This document shows, one piece after another, positions 47,596 to 58,684 of a stretch of DNA of 64,000 bases. Each line of letters begins with the position of its first letter. Position 1 is the first letter of the stretch. Source of the DNA: Bidens hawaiensis. Its lineage: Eukaryota; Streptophyta; Magnoliopsida; Asterales; Asteraceae. The DNA is taken from NCBI GenBank assembly GCA_021521415.1, contig JAIQDT010001096.1, forward strand, positions 682,001 through 746,000. The letters are read 5' to 3'. The notes under the pieces are model-generated. The model was not told where the DNA came from and ran no database searches. It was given only the letters and a program-made list of their open reading frames with translations. The position numbers and the translations under genes are program-made.

Positions 47596-49667
47596 ATGGC
47601 TATGAACATTGCTATATCGTCTCACAAGAACAACAAATCAGTAATCGAAACCAGCAATCACCCATTACCAGATGTCAAAACTCTCTTACTTTCCGGGTCT
47701 TATTCATTACCCACAAGAAACCCCAGATCACACTCACCCGGAATCACTTGTTCGTTCATAGAACAACACGGGTTACACCCGAAACCCAAACCCGTTAAAA
47801 CCGGGTTATGAGGTAGCTAAGAAAGAATCTCAATCTGGGCTTTGTGGGCAAATTGAGAAACTAGTTTTATGTAAAAAGTATAGAGATGCATTAGACTTGT
47901 TTGAGATTTTGGAACTCGAGTGTCGGTTTTGATGTTCGGGTTGGGAAGAGTACTTATGATGCTTTGGTTGATGCTTGTATTAGTTTGAAGTCGATTCGGG
48001 GGGTGAAACGGGTGTTCGGGTACATGGTTGATAGCGGGTTTGAGCCCGATTTGTATTTGAGGAATCGGGTGTTGTTGATGCATGTGAAATGTGGGATGAT
48101 GATCGATGCACGCGTGTTGTTCGATGAAATGCCTGAACGGAATTTGGTTTCGTGGAATACGGTAATTTCCGGGCTTGTGGATGTTGGGGATTTTGTTGAA
48201 GCGTTTCGGTTGTTTTTGGAGTTGTGGGAGGAGCGGTCGGAGGCGAGTTCAAGGACTTTTGCGACGATGATGCGTGCGGCTGCGGGAATGGAGTTGATAT
48301 TCCCGGGACGGCAGTTGCACGCGTGTGCGATTAAAATGGATGTGAGTCAGGATATATTTGTGTCGTGTGCGTTGATTGATATGTATAGTAAATGTGGTAG
48401 TATCAAGGATGCGCATTGTGTTTTTGATATTATGCCTGAGAAGACGACGGTGGGTTGGAACTCGATTATTGCGGGGTATGCGCTTCACGGGTATAGTGAA
48501 GAGGCGTTGGATCTTTATTACGAGATGCAGGATTCCGGTGTTAAAATGGACCATTTTACTTTTTCAATGATAGTAAGAGTCTGCACTAGATTAGCTTCGT
48601 TAGAACACGCGAAACAAGCGCACGCGGGGCTCGTACGCCACGGTTTTGGACTAGACATAGTTGCCAACACGGCGCTTGTTGATTTTTATAGTAAATGGGG
48701 ACGAATCGATGATGCACGCAACGTGTTTGATAAAATGCCTATGAAGAATGTCATTTCATGGAACGCGTTAATCGCGGGATATGGTAACCACGGTCGTGGG
48801 ATTGAAGCTGTAGAGTTGTTTAACCGTATGATTAGTGAAAGAATGGCCCCGAATCATGTCACGTTTCTTGCGGTTTTATCGGCTTGCAGCTATTCTGGTT
48901 TATCAGAACAAGGGTGGGAGATATTTGAATCAATGGGGACCGATTTTAAAGTAAAGCCTCGGGCCATGCATTATGCATGCATGATTGAGTTATTAGGTCG
49001 CGAAGGGCTTTTGGATGAAGCGTTTGCTTTGATTCGAGACGCGCCGTTTAAGCCGACGATCAATATGTGGGCTGCTTTGTTGACTGCGTGTAGGGTCCAC
49101 AAGAATTTAGAGCTCGGGAAACTTGCAGCTGAGAACATTTACGGGATGGGACCGGAAAAACTTAGTAATTATATTGTTATGTTAAATATATACAACAGTT
49201 GTGGAAAACTTGAAGAGGCGGCTTCGGTGTTTAATTCTTTAAGAAAGAAGGGTTTAAGAATGTTGCCTGCGTGTACGTGGATAGATGTCAAGAAACAACA
49301 GCATATGTTTATATCAGGAGATAAATCCAAACCCCGTGTTCAGATTGTTAACAATTTGAAAAAATTAATGTCGGAGATTGAAAATCATGGTTACGTTCCA
49401 AAGAAAAACTCGTTGCTTCCTGACGTCGATGAACGGGAAGAACAAATGTCATTGTATCATAGTGAGAAACTTGCGATTTCTTACGGGCTGATAAACACAA
49501 CAAATTCAACACTGTTGCATCTTGTGCAGAGTCACCGGATTTGTGATGACTGCCACCTGGCGGTCAAATTGATAACTAAGGCAACGGGACGAGTGATTGT
49601 TTTTAGAGATGCTAGTCGGTTCCATCGTTTTGAAGACGGGAAATGTTCTTGTGGTGATTATTGGTGA
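47596..49667 (+). CDS. DYW-class pentatricopeptide repeat protein, with two 1-base frameshifts near the start
   Basis: A single-exon organellar RNA-binding protein of the PLS-DYW type, whose relatives take part in plastid or mitochondrial RNA editing. From 47596 a Ser/Thr-rich, transit-peptide-like start is followed by SGLCGQIEKLVL and LFEILELECRF, then PPR repeats (TYDALVDACI, NLVSWNTVISG, FVSCALIDMYSKCG, NALIAGYGNHGRG). E/E+ motifs follow, then a DYW domain with HSEKLA, CDDCH and the terminal triplet DYW. It resembles Arabidopsis At5g50390 (EMB3141) as I remember it. One extra base near 47795-47805 and one in the T run at 47927-47930 break the frame; 588 codons downstream are clean. With both removed the length is 689 residues, close to the family norm. 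Whether they are errors or true lesions is open. Confidence 0.9.
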
Positions 49668-50002
49668 CGGAGATTTCATATTTGCACAACAAAATTTTGT
49701 TTTCTATAACATATTATATTCTGTTGTATAACAAAATATCAAGAACCGGTATTCCATGATTAAATTTTTTATAGATATTTGCTGTTACATCATTTTTTAC
49801 TTACTCCTGAATTTTTTCCATTTTGTTTCACACACTTTATGTTTCCTTATTATAAGCAGATTTATTACTGTTTAGTAGTTTATGTTGCATAATAAATAGT
49901 TAAATACTCCCTGCGTGTTGAATTAGAGTTCATCCATAACCGAGTGTTAGTTTAGTTGCATCTATACGCACGTCAACTAAACTGTTTGATAAAATCACAA
50001 TA

Positions 50003-53000
50003 ATGAATAATTTGTTAGTGTTGTTCTTGTTCTTGGTGTCGAAATCTTGTGTCACCTATTCTCTCACCAATAAACAACCACTCGCCAATATCGCGATTCA
50101 CAAAGCTGTTATCGATATTCAAGAATCAGCTTCAATTACTATTGAATCTCGCCAACATACGGTAACTTGTTGATATTGTTGATATTATATATATGCATTC
50201 TGGTTAGTTTATTTCCCTTTTGTATCTTTCGGTTGTCTTACTAATCTTTTTATTTTGTCAATGATAGTGCGAGGATACTTTGCAAATCACCGTGCGTGTG
50301 GTGTCTGCAGAACCAAGTAACGATGATTGGGTTGGAGTTTTCTCACCAGCAAACTTCAAGTAATACACACACACACACACACATATATATATAGTTTTTT
50401 ATTTTATTTAGCAAAGTAATATTATGGTTCTCATTGATTGAATGAATGCGGCAGTGCATCAGATTGTTTTAACGAATCTGATGACTTCATTCACTGGCAA
50501 GAGGCTCCATACTTATGCACAGCACCATTAAAGGTTGAAATTTTATAAATATTAAAGTTGCAGATAGTTTAGTTCGTATATCTTCTTCTAGCTGATAAAT
50601 TAATTACATGAACAGTACAAGTTTGTGAATTACTCCAGTCCTGATTACGTAAGAAGAAGACGAGGTTCATTACGGTTTCAGATTATTAATCAGCGTGCAG
50701 ATTTCGCTTTTGCACTTTTTACTGGCGGGTTGTACAATGTAAGTTTCTTTATTTGATTTGTTGATGCTGCGTTGCTACTACAGTCTCACTAACACAATAC
50801 TTTTCTGGAATCATAGCCGAAATTGATCAGATATACACATCCTATATCGTTTGAAAACCCTAAAGCTCCGCTTTATCCACGCCTTGCTCAAGGGAAGTCT
50901 TGGAATCAGGTAAATTTCCAATTATGATTTTAATTTCCAATTTTTATGCTCTTTTGTTGTGTTCTAAATGATGAAATCATCAGATGGCGGTGACGTGGAC
51001 AAGCGGCTACAACGTTGATGAAGCCGATCCGTTTGTTGAGTATAGTTTGACTCGTCAAGGCCGAAGTCTTTCCCATGCGGGAACTTTGACTTTTTCTCGT
51101 AGTAGCATGTGTGGTATGATGTCACATTTAGTCATATGAAAGTTTATAAAAATATATACAAAGGTTGCTAAAAATATAACGGACAAACAAATAAATGTAC
51201 CCGGTATAATCCCACTGAAACCCCTTTTTTATTTCACGTGGACGGTATAAATTAAAGGGTTGTTAAAAATATATTAAGTATAATTCGTGTGCAGGTCCAC
51301 CTGCAAGTACCGTTGGATGGCGTGATCCTGGTTTTATACACACTAGTTTCTTGAATAATTTGCGGGCTAATACCATGTACGCTTTGATTTTTAGTTTTAT
51401 CGGTTCTCCTTAAATGATATATGATTTAAAATATTAATATTCTGCTGTAGGTATGATTATAGAATGGGCCATAGATTGGTGAATGGATCTATTGTTTGGA
51501 GTCAAAGATATCGTTTTAAATCATCTCCAAATCCTGGACAAGATTCATTGCAGCGTGTTATTATATTTGGAAATATGGGAAAGGTAGTGTTGACAAATAT
51601 TAAAGTTTATATACAGAACGATTTAAAATTTTAAATAAAAGACTTTTAATATCTCTGATTTCAGGCAGAACGTGACGGTTCACATGAATACAATGATGAC
51701 CAGCCTGGAGCACTAATGACAACAAACCAATTAAAAAATGACCTCAAAAACTTTGATATAGTATTTCATATCGGTAATCTAGCGTTTGCAGAAGGATATA
51801 TCTCACAGTGGGACCAGTTCACTGCTCAAATTCAATCTATTGCTTCAAGAAAGCCGTATATGACTGCAAGGTTTGAATCATTGAACGGGTTGTAATAATC
51901 AAGTTGTAACACATTTATATAAATAATAGGCTGTAAACGTTAGTTCAAATAATTTTTAGTTCTAAACATTTTATCTAACAAGTCAAAACGGGTTGACGGG
52001 TCGACCTGTTTAATTAAAAAAATCAATCCAAACACAACTAGTGTATTAAACACGTTAGACGTGACAACCCAAAACCTGATTATTTTTGTGCGTGTTGACG
52101 TCTTACTTTTAAGTTTTTACCATGCAGTGGGCATTACGAACGAGATTTTCCTCATTCCGGATCACTCTTTGGGGATTCCGATTCAGGTGGAGAGTGTGGT
52201 GTGCCTGCAGAAACCATGTTCTACGTACCTGCAAAAAACCGAGCAAAGCCTTGGTAAGTTTTTTATTTTTTTATTTTTTATTTTTTTCATATATGATATA
52301 ATTATTTTAATACTGTTTCATCTCAAAACTGTGTAATGTTGATAGGTATACAGCAGATTATGGAATGCTTCGCTTCTGCATAGCGGATTCAGAGCTCGAC
52401 TGGGACGAGGGCTCGGAACAGTATGAATGGATGGAGAATTGTTTTGCATCAGTTGACAGACAAGAACAGCCATGGCTGATTTTTGCAGCTAATGCTGCTC
52501 TTGGATATTATAATAATCAGGATTCCTTTAACGAGTCAATACAGAAGCTATGGCAGAAATACAAAGTGGACATTGCATTCTCTGGAGACAGTCGTAACTA
52601 TAAAAGAACCTGTCCTGTATACGAGGTACCACTCTTGTTTTGTATTTAAATGTAGAATATCAAGTTATCAACCAAGTTTTCAGTTATATAGGTTAAACAC
52701 GTTATAAAATAATCAGAATCAAACAATCAACTCTATACAACAGAGTGTAGAAATTTCGGTTGGGATGTGCTTCTGTTGTTTGGTGTCATAATAGTCAAGG
52801 CTTAGGGGGTGTTTGGATTGCTTATTTTCACTAACTTATAACTTATAAACTTTTTGAAAAGTAATAAGGTGTTTGGCATTGCTTATATTGTGAGAGATAA
52901 AGTTCAATAAGTTACACTTTTGTAACTTGAAAATTTATAAGGAGGCAAAATAAGGAATCCCAAACACCCCCTTAGGCTACCCCCCCCCCCCCAAACTTTA

Positions 53001-53819
53001 AACTTCTTGAACAATTTTATTTGACATGTTATACCACTATTAACATTTTTTTCATGTTATAGCATAAAATTTGTGCATTTTATTACGTAAATACACTTTC
53101 TTTTTTTATTTATTAACAAACATTATGAAATTTGTTTTAAAAAAATTGCAAACTATCTCTATAAACTATTTAAAAAAAAGAAAACAATTGTAGAAAAAGA
53201 AAACTTATTTTTAAAATTAAAAAAAATATTTCATATAAGACAAACATGTTTTTTGTTATTTTAAATAAACAAAAAATCGTTTTAAAAATTACAAACATAA
53301 AGTAAAAAAAAAAATAAAATAAAAAGTTAAAAGAATGTGTATTAAAAATAACAATAATAAATGATAGCAAAATGACAAAAAACAAAACAAAAAAGGTTTA
53401 ATTTGTATTAATGTAAAACTTGAGGGAGGGGGTATGTTTAGTAAAAATGGGCGGGAAGGGGGGGGGGGGTTAACGTTTAGCAACGCCCAATAGTCAAATG
53501 ATCAGATGTTTATGTGTTTGGTAAATACCGAGTGTAACAAACTAATAGATAAAATGACATTTTTGCGTAGAATGAATGTGTGAGCAGGGACGAATATAAT
53601 TATATGCGTAGCATGATGGGGACGATCCACATTGTTGTTGGCGGAGCAGGGAGTCAAGTTGACAATTTTGCCGATATAAATCCGGACTGGACTCTTTATA
53701 CAGACACCGACTTTGGATATGGCAAACTTACTGCTTTTAACCATTCTTCACTTCTCTTTGAGTACATGAAAAGTAGAGATGGAAATGTTTATGATAGTTT
53801 CACAATCTCAAGGGACTAA
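50003..53819 (+). CDS. PAP27-type purple acid phosphatase, copy E, intact frame but all metal ligands replaced
   Basis: Twelve exons with good GT/AG borders: 50003-50161, 50268-50359, 50455-50533, 50616-50738, 50817-50909, 50984-51113, 51295-51376, 51451-51583, 51665-51870, 52128-52253, 52346-52625 and 53571-53819. They join to 1752 nt, 583 residues, with no stop or shift. A hydrophobic signal peptide is followed by the N-terminal Fn3-like region and the metallophosphoesterase domain. Purple acid phosphatases bind two metals through seven residues in GDxG, GDxxY, GNH, xxH and GHxH. Here they read GNMG (N294), GNLAF (N335, F338), GHYE (H368), AANA (N457) and GDSR (D489, R491), so all seven are changed. 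It is therefore predicted to be a non-catalytic, secreted fold. It is about 50 residues shorter than copy B, losing WLANEGAFEE and the C-terminal tail. The intron at 52254-52345 is kept, as in copy A. Confidence 0.9.
50369..50391. repeat. (CA)n/(TA)n microsatellite in intron 2 of copy E
   Basis: About eight CA units followed by TA units directly after the splice donor. Confidence 0.85.
52805..52971. mobile_element. Tourist-like (PIF/Harbinger) MITE in the last intron of copy E
   Basis: 167 bp, GGGGGTGTTTGGATT start and AATCCCAAACACCCCC end, with TTA duplications at 52802-52804 and 52972-52974. The 3-bp TTA target and G-rich ends are classical for this group. Confidence 0.9.
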
Positions 53820-55179
53820 GAGCTGTTATTAAGCTCTTCATATTTTTCTCAACTTGTTGGGTTTTATTCCAGTTGTAATTTGATGGTGGTTACTTATTTT
53901 GTAATGTTTCAGTATTCTGCATCATTTCAGGTTAATAAAAAATTAACTGTTTAAAAAGATAAGGAAGTATGTGAAAAAAAATAAAACTTGATTCTTGAAC
54001 ATACAAAATAATGTATGACACTTATTGTAATCGTGTATATCTACAGTTTAATATATAAAAAGAGGTTAGTGTGGGGTTAAGTCATTTAGTAGAGGCACAT
54101 GTCTCTTGGTCTTATGTTTAAACGACAAATGAATAGTTTTAGAATTACAGGAGTTACGATTGTTTTTTTTTTTCGGAGTTTGTCCTAGCTTTTATTTTTT
54201 ATCCTATGTTTATATTTTTAAAGTAGCTTATAGCTTATTTTCTATTATTTGATAAGCTCCTTTTAAGTATTTGGATTAGCTTATATTCTACAAGTTGATT
54301 ATACTTCTTACTAAGTTGTTAAATCCATCATTATTTAATTTGTTTTAGTAATAAGTTGCTTCAATATTATTAATCCATCATCATTGAAGGTAAATGGGTA
54401 ATTTACCCACTTAAACAAATAAGCTAAAAAACCATCTTCAAATAAGCTTATATAATCTTATAAGCATAAGCTAAAAAAGCTCAACCAAACACCAAACTAA
54501 ACTTATTTTATAAAGAAAAGCTAAAAATGATATAAGCTTTGCTAAAAAAGCTAAGCCAAACACCCCCCTTAATACAGAAAGAGTAAACGGCTAAATTGTC
54601 TATGAGGTTTAGTCAAATTTACCAGTTTCATCTAAAAGTTTTTGTTATGCCGTTGGAACCTTAAGGTTTACAAATCTTTTCATTTTTATATATTAATCTA
54701 ACTTTGTCTATATTTAACGTTAAGTTAGGAGAAATTCAGTTTTTTTCTTTTTTTTTTTTTTGTAATTAAAAAACTCTTTAGAATATATAAAATAATAATA
54801 ATAAGTTTTAAACTTTCTTAATAAAAAGACATAATTGTCCCTAGTAGACGAGAATGGGATGAAACAACAAGATTAAAAAACCTAAAGAGTTAGTATGCCG
54901 AAAAATAATCAATCAATCAATCAATTATATTCAGTGAAGTCCCATCAATAGCATAGCTATAAGTAGGGTCTGGGGAGGGTTGGATGTAGACACACCGTAC
55001 CTCTATCCACATGAATAAAGAGGTAGCTTTCAGAGAGACCAAATCTCATATAGACGATTTTAGCAGTTTACTATTTTACAATAGTAGCAATAAGAATATT
55101 GTTTTTTGATACATTTAAAAATAATAATAATTCTTATAACAGACTAATAAATAATTTTGTGGTAAAAACAACATAAGCG
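53820..55179. other. Spacer downstream of PAP copy E
   Basis: Contains an AATAAAA signal near 53935. A MITE-like AAGCTTAT-rich stretch runs over 54210-54571, ending CCAAACACCCCCCTTA. A TAGGGTCTGGGGAGGG motif near 54963 resembles a SINE 3' part. No gene is seen. Confidence 0.5.
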
Positions 55180-55462
55180 TCCTTTCCAATGTCATGTAGT
55201 GGTAGAAAAACATGGGTTCTTCAATGGAGACTTATGTTCGATCTTCACATACAATACTTTGGGAAGGGCATGCGTGTCTCAATGAAGGAAAATCAGGACC
55301 TTTGTGATCTCTGGTTTGATGCGTTCGGGTTTTATCACAATTGAACATTCGGGAAAGTGGGGTTTTCACAGAACGGGGATAACTTGGAGGCGCTTAAGGG
55401 TTCGTACGTCTGGGTTGGGCCAGCTCCCCGATTCCGTTTGTTAGCCGTTCAAAAAAAAAAGA
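55180..55462 (+). repeat. SINE-like element with tRNA-type internal promoter boxes
   Basis: GTAGTGGTAGAAAAACATGG near 55197 looks like an A box, and TGTTCGATCTTC near 55239 like a B box. A TTCGGGTTTTATC-containing body follows and the element ends in poly(A) with AAAAGAAAAG. Target duplications were not convincing. Confidence 0.5.
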
Positions 55463-55855
55463 AAAGAGTAAAAGGTTACCGTGTTACTTTAATAGATTTA
55501 AAAATAAAAAATATATATTCAAACTAATAATTTCCTCATAAAAGGTAAAAGTGCAAACGAGCCAAGTTGTTTGCTAGCCATTCAAGTTCGGATCGATAAA
55601 AAACTCGAAATGAGCAGAGTTCCAAACACAAGCATTGTATGAGAAACTCGTTTAGGCTCGTCATGTCTTTAACGAGCCCTTGTAATTTTCAAGTTTACCT
55701 CTTTTGAGCTTATATTATTAATCTCAAAATGCACGGCCGAGCTTAAACCGAGCCCGAGTTTAGAAAAACAACTCACAGTCCGAGCTCGGGCTCCATTTGT
55801 TTAAACTGTAACGATGCGGTGCCCTAGAGTAGATTAACTGCTGCAAATAACAGTG

Positions 55856-56056
55856 ATGGAGCATTCGTTATGGGGTAACTTATCCCTATTAGTCAGAGCC
55901 AATTCAAAGGAATCGGTTGAGTACATACTCCAAACCCTATGGACAACTCGAAAAACCGGTCTTGGTTCACCCGACCGTGACGTCATCCGTGAGTTGCTTC
56001 AGCTTCAGAATGACTCTGACCTCGATCCTGTATGTAATCAATCATTTCTACTTTTA

Positions 56057-56091
<35 letters not shown>

Positions 56092-58440
56092 TATTTTCGA
56101 AGAAGATAAATACATGTTGCTTATGTGTTTACTGTTTATATATTCTTTTGTATGATTTAACGCTATTGATTTGTGTTACTAATCATTCACCCTGGGGGTG
56201 CAAACAAGCCGAGCCGAGCCGAGCCGAGCCTGAGCTCGACCAGGCTCGAGCTCGGCTCGGGCTCGGCTCGTTTAATATTTATTAATTAATTTTTTTATAT
56301 TTTTATAATTATTTTTGTATATTTTTTTTCATTATAACTTTATATATAAAATAATATATGTTATTTAGTTTTTTTTTCATAAAAGTATATATATTAATTA
56401 ATAGTTATTAAATATATATGTATATATTACTATATATATTTATAAAAAAATGTATAAATGACAGGCTCGTTTAGGCGCCGGCTCGAGCTCGATAAGTGAA
56501 GTTTGGGCTCGTTTGTTAAACGATCTCTCTTTTAGGCTTGAGCTCGGGCTCGGGATCGTTTAAGCTCGGCTCGATCGAGCTTTTTCACGAGCCGATCTCG
56601 AGTAGCTCGCGAGCAGCTCGGCTCGTTTGCACCCCTAAGCTCGAGCTCAGCTCAGCTTGTTTTGAGCTTTATATCTATAGCTCGAGCCCGGCTCATGAGT
56701 GGTTTTTTGAGCTCGGCTTGTTAGTAACAAAATAATCGCGTATGAAATAAACGTTTAGAGCGTTTGGAGTTGTATAATCGAGTGTGATCTAACCAATACC
56801 CAACCTAAACTATATATAGATGTTTGTGGGGGTAAAATGGTAAAAAAAAAAAACGGTCAAAAAAAAAAAACGGGCATATAGCCGTTATACAACGTTCAAA
56901 AACCGGTTTTTAACCGGTTAACCGGTTATGGAGAAACCGGTTAACCGGTTTTTCCACAACGGTCAAAAACCGGTTTTTTTATAAACCGGTTAACCGGTTT
57001 TTCCATAACCGGTTATTAAAAAAAACCGGTTTTTTCATTAACCGGTTCGTTAACCGGTTTTGGATCTAAAACTTGTAACCGAAATACGAACCAGCGGTTT
57101 GTAAACCGGTCAAACCGGTTTTTAAAAAACCGGTTTTCGTAAAAACCGGTTTCCGGTTTAAACCGGTAAACCGGTTCCCCAACCGGTTTTTTTGACCATC
57201 TCTACTTGTTACTATTTATTTTTGTTATTGTAATCTTATGTATAACATAATATATATTATTTAGTTATTTTTTTGTATCATTGTATATTATATTAGTTAA
57301 TTTTTTACCTAATTAATTTTAGTAGTTAATTAAATGACGGGCTCATTTAGGCTCGCTAGCTGACTCGAGCTTGATAAGCCCGGGCTTGATTATTGAACAA
57401 GCTTAATTTTAGGCTCGGCTCGATCGAGATTTTTCCCGAGCCGATCTCGAGTAGCTTGCAAGCAGCTCGGCTCGTTTGAACCCCTAGCTTTTAGCATCCC
57501 CTACCCAACATTAAGCTATACATAAGCTTTATATAGGATTTTGTATATAAATTGAATCGAACCGAAAATCGGTTATATGCTTGGTTAACTGAAATTAACC
57601 GAGTCATACATATTTTCATATATTTCTAGCTTTTATACCTTCATTTATTGTATTTATACCTCCGAAATCTCTATCGAGCTGAGCCTAAAATTATGCTCTT
57701 TCAATAATCGAGCCCGAGCCCAAGCCAGCTCGCGAGCCTACATGAGTATGTCATTTATTTAACTATTAAAATTAATTAGGTAAAAAAATAATTAATATAT
57801 ATAATGCTTTTATACCACCATTTATTGTATTTATACCTCCATTTCATGTATTTATACCTGTATCTCATGTATCTATTTATCCCTTTCATGTAATTATAAG
57901 TAATAAATTAAGCGCAAATTTGATTATGGTCATTAACCGAGCCGAAAACTATTAAAATAACCAAACAAATGTACTGATTAATCGAAAACTGATTGGCTAA
58001 TTTGATTGAGGCTAATAACCGGACCGAACCGTACACACCCCTACTAAAAAGCACGCGATACAACATTCTGAAGCATAAAAATGACCTGTGTACAAAAAGC
58101 GCAAGCCTCCCCTGCGCTTTTTGGACTTTGGTCGCCTTGTGTCGCTTTGCACTTTGGTACGCTTAAAGCATGTAATTTAAAACTATCTGTAATTTAAAAC
58201 ATCATTATATGAACATTGTATTCTGATTTTTAAAAATAAATTATGCAGCTTTTGTATGCCTACGCATGTTGATTCGTAAGTGTGTGTATGAGAATGATAA
58301 TAAGGATGAAATACAGAAGGTGTTCCCAGATGAAGTCTTGCCTGAGATACAAAGATTATTGACACTTTTGCTCCAAAAGTTTCATAGGGAGTGGAGAGAA
58401 GATTTATTGAAGGAACAGGTACTGTATTATGTTAAACTAG

Positions 58441-58495
<55 letters not shown>

Positions 58496-58684
58496 CATTA
58501 TCATAGTCTAGGTATCTGTTATATCAAATCTGTTGTTAACTTTCAGATTCAAAACAACACAAGACCAAATTCAGGAGAAACAGATGTGAATTTCCTGGTG
58601 TCGAAGGATGAACTGGAGACGATGTTGAAATCTATGAGCGGTCAGCTGTCCGAAACTGTAAGTTCTGTTTTGAGGTTTCCCTGA
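55856..58684 (+). CDS. COMM-domain-like protein, apparently lacking a central exon
   Basis: Three exon-like blocks: 55856-56029 (or 56033), 58249-58418 and 58547-58684. They encode MEHSLWGNLSLLVRANSKES.., then IRKCVYENDNKDEIQKVFPD..LLTLLLQKFHREWRED, then NSGETDVNFLVSKDELETML. The order helical N domain, then Trp-containing helix, then [SK]-x2-LETML, resembles COMMD9-type proteins, regulators of endosomal recycling in animals; this family call is moderate. The Trp-bearing first strands of the COMM domain, expected between blocks 2 and 3, are missing, since that gap is a 128-base intron filled by (TTA)n. The join between blocks 1 and 2 keeps frame only if the donor at 56034 is used. The gene may be decayed. 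A donor GTAAGT at 58659 could lead to further exons. Confidence 0.5.
56055..56093. repeat. (TTA)n microsatellite, intron 1 of the COMM-like gene
   Basis: About a dozen TTA units just after the exon 1 donor. Confidence 0.88.
56194..57487. mobile_element. Composite hAT-like GAGCTCG-rich elements in the COMM-like gene intron
   Basis: GGGGGTGCAAACAAGCC at 56194 pairs with GGCTCGTTTGCACCCCTA ending at 56637. A second, diverged right end, CGGCTCGTTTGAACCCCTA, ends near 57487. Both arms are full of CTCGAGC and GCTCGGC motifs. This suggests one element nested in, or joined to, a second of the same family. Confidence 0.6.
56870..57195. repeat. AACCGGTT palindrome cluster
   Basis: More than a dozen copies of AACCGGTT or ACCGGTTTT are packed in both orientations, giving many overlapping hairpins. 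The right side ends TTTGACCATCTCTAC, which resembles the end of a GTAGAGATGGTCAAA-type hAT-like repeat. Confidence 0.8.
58443..58494. repeat. (TTA)n microsatellite, intron 2 of the COMM-like gene
   Basis: About 17 TTA units fill most of the short intron between blocks 2 and 3. Confidence 0.9.

Noticed and set aside
48249..48320. Gap in PPR repeats as an intron
   Set aside because: Frame and repeat spacing continue without GT/AG borders; the PPR gene is intronless downstream of its shifts.
47817..48554. Reverse-strand open frames in the PPR gene
   Set aside because: Complementary shadows of PPR repeats; the + strand has the full PLS-DYW architecture.
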